64,000 bases of DNA from Neoscytalidium dimidiatum (taxonomy: Eukaryota > Ascomycota > Dothideomycetes > Botryosphaeriales > Botryosphaeriaceae): assembly GCA_037367355.1 (NCBI GenBank), contig CM074700.1, positions 1,736,001 through 1,800,000 on the forward strand. The letters are read 5' to 3'. A model generated the notes under the pieces. The model was given only the letters and a program-made list of their open reading frames with translations, did not search any database and was not told where the DNA came from. Each line of letters starts with the position of its first letter. The first letter of the stretch is position 1. This document shows, piece by piece, positions 1-11,476 of this stretch. The position numbers and the translations under genes were made by a program.

Positions 1-1207
1 TGGCGCCGTCGAGCACGATGAAGAAGACCTCGTGCGTGATGAGGTAGCCGTCCCAGCCCTGCAGCAGCTCGACGGTGCGGTAGATGCTGCGCACGTAGAT
101 GAAGGCGACGCTCACGACGGTCGCGGAGACCAGGACGCGCAGGTCGCGGGGCAGGCCGCGGCGGCCGACGCGCCGCAGGAAGATGACGAAGAGCGCGCAG
201 AAGAGCGTGATGGCGACCATCTGGAAGATGATGCCGGCCACCATGATGTTCGTGCCGGGCGCCGTGTCGTCGGGCGGCGTGGCGGACGAGGCGATGCTGG
301 CCATGGCGCCGCCGACGGCCTGCACCACGAGCGAGATCACGTCGGCCGTGCAGAAGATGATGAGGTAGGTCCGTGGCCGTAACGGCGAGGTGTGCGGGCC
401 GCAGAGCGTGACGAGTCGGCCGAGGATGATGTAGAGGGCTGCGGTCCAGAAGGTCGGGGCTGTTGGGCGCGGGGGTGGCGATGTTAGCTTGGTTGGACGG
501 ACGGGTTGGTGGGTGGAAAGAAGAAAATGGGTGAGGTTTGGTTCTGGGGGGGTGGGGTTTGGGAGTTGTGGCATGCGAGTGATTCTCGCCGTTGTACAGG
601 TTTGGTGTCGGAGGAGAAAATGGTTTTCAGTGTGGGTGGCGTGATGGTGCGGACTACGTTCAAAAGCATTCTGTTTTGAAAGTTCAGAGCGCATACGGAG
701 CTGAAGAATCGTCTGGACGTGAATGTTGCCAATGTTCTTGAGCATTTACATCCGGACGAATACTTCATCTGTCCTTATGAAGTGGCCAGGTCGTTGCAAT
801 GCTTTCGAACGTGGTCTCATTCCCGCTGGGGATGCCGTTTGAGGAGGGCTTACCGATGATCAGGGTCGTGATTTGCATCAGAAATGCATCGTCGTTGTAC
901 GGACATGAGGATGACCATAGTCTTCCAACCCAGCCGATGACTTCCGCTGTTGGAAAGGAGCAGTTAGTACAGCGGCGTTGCAGAGTTCGCATGGTCGGCG
1001 TATCAGGGGGTGCTTACTCAGCCCACCGATGGCGAACAGCAAGGTCCACCATCGTCGACTCCATACCGTTTGGCCTAGATGAACCAAGGTCGAGACGCCA
1101 AAAAGAGCAATGAAGGTGATGCCGGCGGCCTCGGATGGGACGTAGCCGTAGGAGGTGTCGATGCCTGGCCGGTACGCCGCGCATCCCTTCCGCATTTCGG
1201 CGTCCAT
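1..1207 (-). CDS. RTA1-like multi-pass membrane protein (C-terminus cut by window edge)
   Basis: Member of the fungal RTA1 family, plasma- or vacuolar-membrane proteins with about seven transmembrane helices linked to lipid translocation and resistance to toxic lipophiles. Proposed exons are 1207-1018, 946-854 and 459-<1. The first ATG in frame is at 1207; a GTG lies just upstream and was not used. The joined frame gives hallmark family stretches: YGYVPSE near the N-terminus, IGGLTEVIGWVGRLWS across the first junction, TLIIAPTFWTAALYIILGR across the second, and later a YRTVELLQGWDGY segment. Hydrophobic helices alternate with short loops throughout. The first intron is 71 bp; the second is 394 bp, unusually long for this window. 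The neighbouring Zn2Cys6 gene lies upstream on the same strand and could regulate it, but that is only positional. The end of the protein lies outside the window. Confidence 0.85.
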
Positions 1208-2045
1208 TTTCACAATTTTCCACGACGAATAGGAAGGATTACAACAAAGATAGCTTTGGAGGTGGCAGGAAGTGATGTGAGCCTGAAACGAGGAGGAATA
1301 TACAGTGGTCGGATTTGGCGGTTTAAGTGTTTTGGCAGAGCCTCAGCCATCGTCGGTCGACGGAGGCCGTCTTCGTGGGTACCGGACCCGCATCATGCCG
1401 TGCAATCTGCCAATCCGGAAGCCACGGGGGGCAGTGCGATGGCGCAGGAAGAACGGCCTCGAAGCCTTAAGTCCGCATGTTGACGTCCAATGCCAGCAAC
1501 GGTCTCGCGAAGACTACCGGATTGGGTAATCACAACGCGGCGGCCGGGCTGACTTTTTCGCCAAAGGTACCGAAGCGCGTCTACCGTTGACGTATGCCGG
1601 CTTCTTACGTGTGGCGTGGGCGCGGTGCAGTTGGGGTGGAAGAGGCTCAGCCTTACAAGAGCTCCGAAGTGGAGCGAGACGCACCGATGGGACTTCGCCG
1701 CGTGGAACAACACCATTTCTCGTGCCGCCGCAGATTCGCATTGCGCCATCTTGCTGCCTGATGCGTCTTCCTCTCACGTTAGAGCGGAGGGCAGATGCGT
1801 CCGGCTGAACGGCACACCGCGCGCTAGACCCAATGTGGCAGAAATGTCGCGAGATGCTCGTCGGCCGTGCGTATGCCGGGTTGGGCCAATGGGCAGCCGG
1901 CAGTCCGTGCCGAGCGCGTCCCTCTATATCGCAGCCATCTCACTGGAACACGGGACACGGCGAAGCCAATCTGGCAGTGTTGTCGCGATCCAGAATTGCA
2001 AAACGACATAAAAAGACTGGCAAGCGTCGGTAAGCACGGCAACAC
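1208..2045. other. intergenic, 838 bp
   Basis: Upstream region of the RTA1-like gene and downstream region of the Zn2Cys6 gene. Short open frames occur on both strands, but none shows a recognisable domain or plausible splice continuation. Confidence 0.5.
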
Positions 2046-3647
2046 TCAATTGTTTGGCTGATCCGCCCCCGTCCACGCCGTCTGGAGATCGTGCTCGAAG
2101 GTGGCAGCCACGTCGAACCCTTTGTTCTTGATGACCGAGAGAAAGTCCAGCACGCGCTTCCGCTCCTCCTCCGCCTTCATCTCCAGCCCGACCAGATGCG
2201 TGATGGGGATGTAGAGAATGGCCTCCAGCTCGATTCTGCTCAGCCGCCCCTCCGCGTAGTCCAGCGCCGCGATGGCTTGCTTCCGAATCATCCCGTCGTC
2301 CATTACTGGCAGATCGCAGCTGAGCGCCGACCACGCCGGATGCAGGAACAATCGGGAGAGGCCTGTAAGGCCCCAGTGGTAGTAAGGGATGGTCGTCAAG
2401 ACGCCGGGCTCTAGGTCTTGCGGGTCCTGGTCCGCGAAGGCGAGGATGGACGTGATGATCTCTCGCTGCAGGCGTGAGGCCTGGCAGATTATCTCGATGC
2501 CGATCGTTGCGTGCTGGGACGATACGAATTCGTTTGTCTTCGCGGCTAGACTGCCAGCCTGCACCACGTCCTCCTCTTCGATGGTAGGGAAGCCGTGGTT
2601 TTCAGCCTCGATGGCCCATGATAGAGCCCTGTTATCGTCGTCAGAAACTCGGCGGCATGAGGGATTGTAGGGGGAGGTCCACCTAAATTGAAGCATCGCC
2701 CATTTTTCCAAGATGTCGAGCAGAGAATCTATTCGTCTCGACGGGAATGTGGGCACGTCTTGGTGTGCCGAGCTGGACTGCTCGAGCTGCGGGGTAAATA
2801 TAGGCCCCGCCATCGGGAGTGCCACATCCTCGCACATCAGAATGGCTCCCATAGTATCACTCATGCGCAAGAACCTGACAAGAGCTGACTCAAACTCGCC
2901 CTGATTGTCGCGAGACCTTCCGTTCTGGCGAATGTACTCGCCCGTCTCACGAACCAGGGCCCGCCATGTCTTGCCCGTCTTGTCAGACAATAGCTATTTC
3001 GAATCAGTGATCGGAACCAGGATGTATAGGGGCGAGGCCAGTCACCTCAGCGAAGCCCATGAGGAGGGCACACAATAACACGGTGTTGAACTGGGTGCCG
3101 CGCGACCCTCGCATCTGGCCCTCGATGTTCTTCTTGAGGGAGAGCCACGAACTGTGCAGCTCGCGCTTTTCGGCAGCGCTAAGGCGGAGGAGGTTGGGGT
3201 TGTGGCTCGCGTACAAGCCGCCGACGACGGCGACGGTTTTGCTGACAAGGTCGTTGTCATGGGAAAGGCCACCTATGGAGTCAAAGGAGAAGACGGAGAT
3301 GATGGGCGAGGCGGAGAGGCCTATCGCTTGGAAGAAGACGCTTGCATAGCGCCACGAATCGTGCACCAAGGGCCGGCGGATGGCGGCGTGTGAGCGGCGA
3401 GCAGACTTCTTGTTGCCGTACTCTATGATGGTGATGTCATTGGTGGATGGTGGTGGGGAGATGCAGTCCACGCCGCGGGCACTGCAGTATGAACAGGGCC
3501 GCCGACCATCACACTGGGGGGCGTTAACGCATGCAGGAGGAGGGGTGTGCAGCAGGGACTGAGGGGGGTGCGGACCTTGACGTGATCTTTCTGACAACGC
3601 AAGCAGCGATGGCCGGAACGGCGCCTGTCGCGGGATCCGCAGGGCAT
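2046..3647 (-). CDS. Zn2Cys6 fungal-type transcription factor, 495 aa
   Basis: Predicted nuclear DNA-binding regulator. Exons 3647-3576, 3513-3046 and 2993-2046 join in phase to 495 codons plus stop. The binuclear zinc cluster is split by the first, 62-bp intron: Cys15, Cys18, Cys25, Cys31, Cys34 and Cys41 give C-x2-C-x6-C-x5-C-x2-C-x6-C. The second intron is 52 bp with a CACTGAT branch-like site. After the zinc cluster the protein has the helical acidic body typical of the fungal_trans_2 family, without a recognisable middle homology motif. ATG 3647 was chosen because it sits 14 residues before the first cysteine, as is usual; an upstream ATG at 3770 in the same frame would add a Pro/Ser/Arg-rich extension. 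It lies upstream of the RTA1-like gene on the same strand. Targets cannot be inferred. Confidence 0.88.
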
Positions 3648-6600
3648 GATATGACTGCGGGAGTGGGAAGACTGTTCACGATGGCAGGCAATTCGAGGCG
3701 GGAGCGGGCTCGAGGTAGGGCGGGCCAAGTCGGGGCAACTGGTGTCGGTTGGGGGATGCAACGGGCACAATTTCCGGGCAGCAGGCTTGATGGATAGCCC
3801 AAAGAGGGAAGAAATGGAGAAGAAATATAGGGCGGATTTTCTGAAGGGTAGTGCGGGCGTATAGCGGATACGGAGGCCCTAGGGGCTTGAGCTTATGCTC
3901 TTCAAATGACTCGGGCCGGGGCTGTGCGCCTGTGCTCCGCCTGTGTTCCGACTACCTGGCCCACGGACGGTCCGCGGATGGTCTGACGGCCTGGTAGACC
4001 CGACTTGCCTGGAGGCAGGCGAATCCGGGCACGAATTGTGGCAGCCTGGCCGCGTATTTCGAGGGTGCAGCGTGGACGAGCGGCGGGACAGAGGCAGGGA
4101 GGGAGAGACGGGAGGGGTTTGCGGCCGAAACAACGGGCAGGCAGCCATTCCGGAATGGAAATGGCCCAAGCGATTTGCCTCACGTAAGCACATCACCAAT
4201 CCTCTTCTGCGCGCCCTCTCTCCTCCTCCTCCTCCTCCTCCTCCCTCTCTTCTCCAGGTCCTCCCCGCATAGGCTGTCTTTCTGCGCCAATTCAACAAGC
4301 CGCGTTGGTCTTGCGCTTACTAGGGTCCTGCCATTTCTTTTGGTTCGCCGTTCCATTGGACCGGCGCAGCCAGACCTCTGCGCTACACACTTTATCGCCA
4401 GACAAGCCTGGCAGCTCACCGGCCACCAAGGTATCCCGGCTCGCCGAAGGCTTGTTGCACTCGGCGCGATTGCGCTGGTATCATAAGTATCCTTGGCAAG
4501 ATAGAGTTGTGTTCTTAGCTTCCGCCGTCTCTTACCACCCCGAAACGTTGCCCACTCCGCTTAGCGCCGCTGTGTTACTGCTGTTCTGGGATTCCTATGC
4601 GCCCGCTGTATCCATCCTACGCGCCTGGGCTCGTAAGTGATATAATCTCCTCCGAGGCAGTGCTTCAACTCGTCCACTGCCCTCCTCATGCGCCGTCTCG
4701 AACTAGCCTCCTGGCCTGCGCCTCTACCGCCCTTGCACGACCATCTCGGCCGAGACCCACTCAACCTTCGAGGCTTGAGTGGTAAAGCTGGAAGTCTTGA
4801 TCCGCCATCTCCCATTACATTAGATGTCTGTCCTGCTATGCATTATCCAAATTCTTTTCCTCGGGCCACTTGCCGTCGGTGCGAAACAATCTGTTGCCCG
4901 AGGTTACTAAACAACGGTACAACAGCACATCCTCCGGGAGGGAGGAGGAGAGATGGGACCGACCTCCTGGACCTTATCACCACTACAGAGCCGGAAGTAG
5001 CCTGTAGCGTTGTGGAAACGTCTTCGACAGCCAAACACCCGTCAGGAATACGTGCTTCTCCACGCAGCATCTTCTTGGTGATCCTAACACATAGCCGGTG
5101 TCTTGATCGCTGTCGGTGCTGCCGTCGGAGGAGATGTTAATCGCTCTCTTGCAAGCAAGCACGATCCGGATCCCCGCGGAACCTGCGCAAATACTCCTCG
5201 GCTCACGGATATGAATAGAAATACACGGTAGCGAGTCTTCTTCAAGATCAACTCGACAGAGCTTTACCAACTAGGCTGGGACGCCTCGACCGGGCCGTTG
5301 GCCGTCTCCTCTACCGAAGTTTTCTAACAACAAGACTGCCATAGACCCACAGAACGGGACATCAATCAGCGCTCATGCAGATATCAAGGATAATGAGAAT
5401 GTAAGCCTGATGTAGGAAACGGCTTTGATAATTCATCTAGATCGACTTCAACTCCATCACATTGACACCGACAATACCATCCGCGAACAAACCTCAACAC
5501 TTGCTCATCCTACCTGGGTGACGGGGCCTCAATCGCATCTTCCTGTAGACAGTGCCCGGAGTGCAATCCGAACAACACGCTCACCCTTCAGAGCCAACAA
5601 AGTCAGGACAACATATCGGCCCTTCAGCACGAGCGCGGATGGCACTGCAGAATCCTTGCAAATAATGTAGCTCCTGTGGCAGGGAGCAGCATGGGATTGA
5701 CACAGCTTCGACCCGATCCCGATTTCAACAGAACTGGGTTTGCGTTGTACATGCACAACGAGAGCTTAGCAGAGTTCGCACACGGTACAGCTCTCCAGTC
5801 CTGGGCATTGAGCGGCGGCATCGGTGTGTACTTGCTGATCTTGCATGAAAAGGAAAGCTGGTGCTGATGTTGAGGATCATCGCCCTTAGGAGCCTCCTGG
5901 GCTAAAGCACCATTGCGCATGAATGCTGGCATCACAGCGTGGAGTATAATTCGAAATGCATGTAGGCAAGCCCTAGTCGTTTTACGGACGATGATCTATC
6001 TCCATACGAGCCTGCTCTCCTAGAGCAGTGCGACATCTGAAGACTGAGTAGACGCAGATCCGTGCGTTTGACACAATTTCCCGGCTAAGAGAGAACTTGG
6101 CTATCGCATTCAGCCAGGATGGAATAGTCTACGCATTTGAGGCTGTGGACAATGGTACCACTCAGCTGACGGAATGAGCGTACATCAATGGGGAAATCTT
6201 TCATTTTCAAAGGATGGGAATCGTGAACACAGTGATCAGTTGATGCACATGACGTGTTATATGTTCTACTTTTACAGCAGTTACTAAACGCCTATTGGAA
6301 TATTTACCGGCAAGTTTCAATACTTGGTAAAGTGGCTTCTCCTGCATCAGCCACTTTTCTTCGCGCAACGAGCTAGTGGACCTGAGACCGAACTTCGAGC
6401 CCAGCCGGCATCTGCTTGCTTCATTATGAATGCTTTTCATTGGTAACTGAACCTGCCTGACCATGGAAGATAATATAGTTTGAGGAAATAAGAATGAGCC
6501 GAGCCATTGGCGTTGTGTGTGGTTGGCTCGCACAGGGGCCTCCTCTTGAGGCTTCTGGGAATCCCCATAACTATCAGATGACCACACCAAGGCTCTCGAA

Positions 6601-8098
6601 TGCATCTGTTACGGCGGCTAGCATGCTTCACTGACCAATACCCATGGCTGTTAATTTGAATCACAGATCAGCGCAGGCTTTCATGAATCAGTTTTCCAAA
6701 ATATCTCAACCAGGCCGATTGAGGCGTCCATGTTCTGATCGTTACAATCGCTTCATATCTGACCCAATTACATGAGACACACGCTCGAGCCGCTATGGAT
6801 CAGCTGTTGTTGACTTTTTTCCGTCCCGAATTAAGACCCATCTGGACAGCAGCATTGTCAGACTTAATTTCATGTGCTGAGCTTAGACACTCCACAAAAT
6901 TTTCACACTAAACTTACAATGGCAGTCTTTGGGTAACCTGCGGTCCGAATCACATGTGAGGAAGGTCCAGCCCGAGTTATCTGTTGACAAAGCCTGATCA
7001 TGCCGACGAAGTATCCTGTTTTGTAATCGACGACCGAACCCACCGAGATCAAAAGCTCTCCATCCCTCGTCCAATGGGGCTTGTTAGCGATCCATCATAA
7101 CATTGATTGGCACCAACGTCAGGAAGCATAATCCTGTGCTTGCTAAAAAGGAGAGAATGTTGACACATTGATATTCCACGGAGTAAAAGACACGCCACTT
7201 AGCATATGTTAATCGCAACTAAAGTAATATGGCAAGCATGTACGCCCGATAGAGTCACCGTTCATAGCAGTCTACCGTGCTAAGACACAAGTAGCTTTGG
7301 AGAGGTAAGAGGACGAGGTACTTGGACGAGAAGCTACCAAAAGGGTGTTTTTTTCTGGAACCTTTCCCACTTGTACGAGATTCCACGACTTTCTATGCAC
7401 TTTTCGTTAAAACATCTCTTTAGAGTAGGTGGAGATTGGATGATAACTAAACCCACACCCATTGAGGCAGTTCAACGCTCAAGGTTAACTACCCGGCTCC
7501 AAAAGCGTAGAAACAATAGGCGTAGACCAAACCCCCCAGATGCACCGAATTATATGGAAATATGTCAGAAAGTACAGTCAAATAATGATGCTGTCGTCTA
7601 GTACCTTCGGAAGGTCAAAGGGGAAATGTTTGAGTTCCGTTTGGATTGCACCGACCGAGGGTGAATTTCGGACGTTCTCAAAACATGATGAGTCACGCTT
7701 CATGGCTTGGGGCGGGCGATAAAGATCCTTATGCTGTGCAGCCCTGAAATCTTACCGTTTTTCCCGATCTCGTAGTAGAACGGCCAATCTCCATTCGTTC
7801 TGAATCCCAAACTGTCTTTGGGCTTGGAGAATCTTCGGCTGCTCATTCTCTCACATGCCATGTTTTCGTCGTTCCGGACAAGATCTACCACCATTGAAAA
7901 GTTTGCCATATGCAACCTTGTTAATGGTTCTCAACCTGTGCGAAAATTGGCCCAAGCGAATTCAGCCTGATAAAACAATTCCGAGAGGGAAGATGTCCGA
8001 GCATTCATTTATCATTAGCCAATAAATTCATCATACCGAGCCCAACTCCGCTGTCCTCAATGTGAAAAGGACAGATGATACTAAAAAGTGGCATCCAA
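3648..8098. other. gene-poor interval, 4.45 kb
   Basis: No gene could be supported on either strand. The first part (to about 5.3 kb) is GC-rich with several open frames of 60-150 codons of low-complexity composition; the rest is closer to 45 percent GC with frequent stops. One frame on the plus strand stays open from about 5460 to 5867 but shows no known motif or splice partner. A (TCC)n run sits at 4219-4243. Unrecognised short or non-coding genes, or decayed sequence, are possible. Confidence 0.45.
4219..4243. repeat. (TCC)n microsatellite
   Basis: About eight consecutive TCC units in a pyrimidine-rich context, between genes. Confidence 0.9.
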
Positions 8099-10066
8099 TC
8101 AACCTCCCAACCCAACACCACCATTTCCACCCACCAACTCAATATCCACCACCTGATTCACCTCCCCACAAATCGGACATCTCCTCGCCTCTCCAGTCAA
8201 CAACCTCCACTCTCCGCAACTCTCGCACCTCGTCGCCAACACGTCTCTCCCTGTCTTCTTCTTGTCAAACTTCAACTGATCGTCGTAGTACCTAAACACC
8301 CCGCTCCACCTATTCGTATACTTCCCCTCCTGGATCACATCCCTCACCGCCCCCTCGGCCAACTTGCACACCTCATCCACGACCTCCTCCTTCGGCGCGT
8401 CCGGCGGGCCGCTCAGCAGCCCGATCACCTTCTCCGCGAACGCGATGTACTCCTCCCTCCCGGACCCCCACTCCCACGTGGTCAGGAAATCGTGGACGTT
8501 CTTGTGCAAGTCGGGCCCGTCCTCGCGCATGCGCCTCCACTCCTCGTTCCCGATCGCGAACAGGTACTGCCACAGCGGGCCGAGCACGCCGGTGCGCGGG
8601 TGGCGCATGGTCAGGTAGTTGAAGACGTTCATGCGGTGCAGCAGCGGGACGCGGCGGGCGCAGTAGCGGGCGTGCTCCTCGAGCAGGGCGTTGCGGCGGC
8701 ACGGCCGGGCCGCCGCGCTGACGTAGGCGTGGGTGCGCTCGGCCAGGAAGACGCTGGTGCCGATGTTGCAGTTGATGCCGGGCGAGTACAGCGGGTTGGT
8801 GAAGCCGGCCGCGTCGCCGATGGCCGCCCAGCCCGGCCCCGCCGCCACCGGCGACGCGTACGTCAGGCTCTTGCGGACGAACCACGTCGTGCGCGGCCCG
8901 TACGGGTCGCGGATCAGCGCGTGCCGCCGCATGAAGGCCGCCATGCGCGGGTACCGCGACGTGATCCAGTTGAACTTGCGCTCCGCCTCGCACCCGCCGT
9001 AGCTCGCCAGGTCGGCCGGGTACTGCACGTCGGAGCGCAGGGCGTAGCCGATCGAGACGATCCAGCGGAACTTGAGGTTGAACATGCGGACGAGGGCGTG
9101 GGCGGACGGGTAGGCGTCCGAGGGCGTGTTGGCCGCGTTGAGGTCGAGGAGGTGGTTGATCATGGCGATGAGGTTGGGGAGCGGGGAGCCCTCCCAGGAA
9201 GGGAGCCGGATGATCCAGGCCCAGCTGTTTTTTTTGGGGAGAAGGAAGATTAGTTTCTGTGGGGATTTCTGGGGAGGGGGGGGAAAATTGAGGGCTTACC
9301 CTTCGGCAAGGCAGATGTGGTTGGTGTGGCAGGACTGGTAGTGGGCGAGCGGGAGATCGGCCTCGTCGCCTTTCATCTCGAAGTAGGCCCAGAAGGAGTC
9401 GGTGTTGAAGCCCGGGAAGCGCGTTACGCGGGCCGCTTTGGAGGCGAAGCGGCGGAAACGGCCGGTGGCATCGACGACGAGCTTTGTTTCGATGTGCTTG
9501 TTCGTCATACCATCCGAGACCTCAACGCGGCCGGGGCTGTGGCCATCTTCCATGGGCAGTCGTGTGGAATTGACGTCGACAGAGTGGCCGTGCAGGACCT
9601 TGACCCCCAGGCGTTGGGCGTACAGGGTCAGAAGGAGTTCGCTGATCTTCCGCTCGATCTGCAGCGTTGCGACGTAGTCTCCGGGCGGGCCGTTGGCGCA
9701 GAAATCTCCGTAACCATCATAATCCCCATTGTGAGGGAGGTAGTAGAAGGCAAGGCCGTCCTTCGGACCGAACAGACGCCACAAGACTGAGGTGCTGATA
9801 CCAACGCTCTTGAGCCACACGCCAAAGGTCGTCAGAGTGCTCTCTCCGATCTTGTATCCCGGCGATTGCGACTTCTCCAGAATAGTGATGGAGGCTCCAG
9901 GCCCCGAGCCAGCCTGATGGGCGGATCTTAGTCGCGCATGTATCGCGTAAATCAGAGAGTGGATGCCGCCTCCGACAACCACGACGTCCGAGGAGCTGGG
10001 AAACGCATCGTCCACATTTTGAGAGTTGAGATAGTCGGCTTCGGTAGGTTCCGGCGAGTCCCGCAT
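8099..10066 (-). CDS. FAD-dependent halogenase-like oxidoreductase with C-terminal zinc ribbon, 630 aa
   Basis: Two exons, 10066-9300 and 9224-8099, joined across a 75-bp intron with consensus GTAAGC donor. The N-terminus has a dinucleotide-binding motif, VVVVGGGIHS (Gly32, Gly34), then KIGES at residues 72-76, as in flavin-dependent halogenases and related geranylgeranyl-reductase-type flavoproteins. The splice junction creates W-A-W-I-I-R at 257-262, a variant of the halogenase WxWxIP box in which Pro is Arg. A second FAD motif, GDAAGF, starts at residue 392. The last 45 residues carry C-x2-C-x12-C-x2-C (Cys589, 592, 605, 608), a likely zinc ribbon. Substrate is unknown; it could be a halogenase, a reductase or a monooxygenase. 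ATG 10066 is the first in frame. The 3' exon is strikingly GC-rich. No biosynthetic partner gene is adjacent. Confidence 0.85.
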
Positions 10067-11476
10067 GTCTTCACGAAGAAGATGAGGAGGTGATGGTGAA
10101 AAGGAGATGGCTCTTTGAAGTGAGCACTGGCGGAACAACTGGGATCTTCCTTGCTCAAATACCTTCAAAAGAGGCACAGCTGGCCAGCGCGATGGTCACG
10201 GACCTGCTGCCATGTGGCCCATGGCGTGGTGGCGCCGTCGCAACGGCCGAAGCTATCCGTAGGGAGTAAGGCGTAATGCGGAGATGGCTCTCGTCACCTC
10301 TTGGAAACTGTTCATGAGGTGTTGGAGCTTGGGGCAGATCGTCAATAGTCGTACAGGTGTCTCACCGGTCCACCGGAGTCGGCCTCGTGAAGGGTTCAGC
10401 TCGGGGCGTCTGCTGGTAGGTGGCTGGGCCATCTCGTCGGTAGCGACGCTAAGATCGATATCTCGAGGCCGTGCCATTGACACGTAACCGCCGTGCTGAT
10501 GGCCTTTGCTGCGAGAAGAGCAGAACGAAGACTGTGCACCCTGCAGGAGCTATCTACCGGTCTGCCTCTCTGTTGTTGACTTTTGACAAGGTGCGCTACT
10601 ATCACGGTGGTCGATGCGATGAACAGCCGAATTTTCCTATCTGGTCTGCGGCGCAGTCGATGTTTCTGGCAAGCTCGAGGCGTGCGGCGGCTAATTCAAA
10701 ATTCCATTGGCGAGGATTGCGGCACCGTGTCCGAGAATGCTGTGTGCCTCAAGGTTCTGGCACATCGTCAATTGCATTGCATATGCATTGGGAGAGGGAT
10801 CAGTACGCTCCCCCACAAAAGTGGCCGTCAATGGCAAGGAACTGACCCAGGATGCCCCGAACGGGACAGAGTTTCCCAGGTTTGCGACGGATGAACTCAG
10901 CCACAAGAGGTTGCTGACCGCGGCCCGCGCCGTACTACGTAAGTCCGAACGAGTCCGTGCCAATCGTTCGTCAATTTCTTCAAGCTCGGCCCCCGGCGGT
11001 GGGAAGGCGGGTGGAGAAGCTGATAGCAGCTGGGCCGGTCTTACTATCGACCACAACGCCACGCCGTTCTCGTGATCGCGGAAGGCTAGTTCATCACAGG
11101 AAAGCGCCCGACGCCCTCAGCTGATGCCTGCTGCGGCGAGTCAGTGCACGGGTGGAAGCGGAAAGTATGGGCCGGATCGTTCCAATTGATCCGTTCATTT
11201 TTTTTTTCTTTCACATTCAATCCTTGGCTACCTGCTGAACGCCATGCATGCCATGCCTCCACTATCTACCGACGCCCAGTAAAGTACAGGTAAGAACAGG
11301 AATGAAGAGAGGAGAGGTGTTTAGGAGGGGCATCAGATATACAAAATGGATTTTTACATGCCAGACGCAGATGGTGAGCGGTGAGCAGGCGGGGAGCAGC
11401 CAATCGTGACGGTCTTCGTGGCATTTGTCCGTCCTTGGGGTATTTTTTTTTATTTTTATGTTGAGCGGCCGAGCGT
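10067..11476. other. intergenic, 1.4 kb
   Basis: Upstream region of the halogenase-like gene and 3' region of the EF-Tu gene. Several short frames exist without recognisable domains. A T-rich stretch lies near 11200. No RNA gene was recognised. Confidence 0.5.

Noticed and set aside
3879..4298. 139-codon minus-strand frame with a glycine run
   Set aside because: The run is the translated (TCC)n microsatellite; no other coding evidence.
4688..5140. 150-codon plus-strand frame
   Set aside because: Low-complexity sequence without motifs or supporting splice signals.
8075..9253. Long plus-strand open frame (392 codons) opposite the halogenase-like gene
   Set aside because: Antisense shadow of a GC-rich exon; Arg/His/Pro/Val-biased with no domain.
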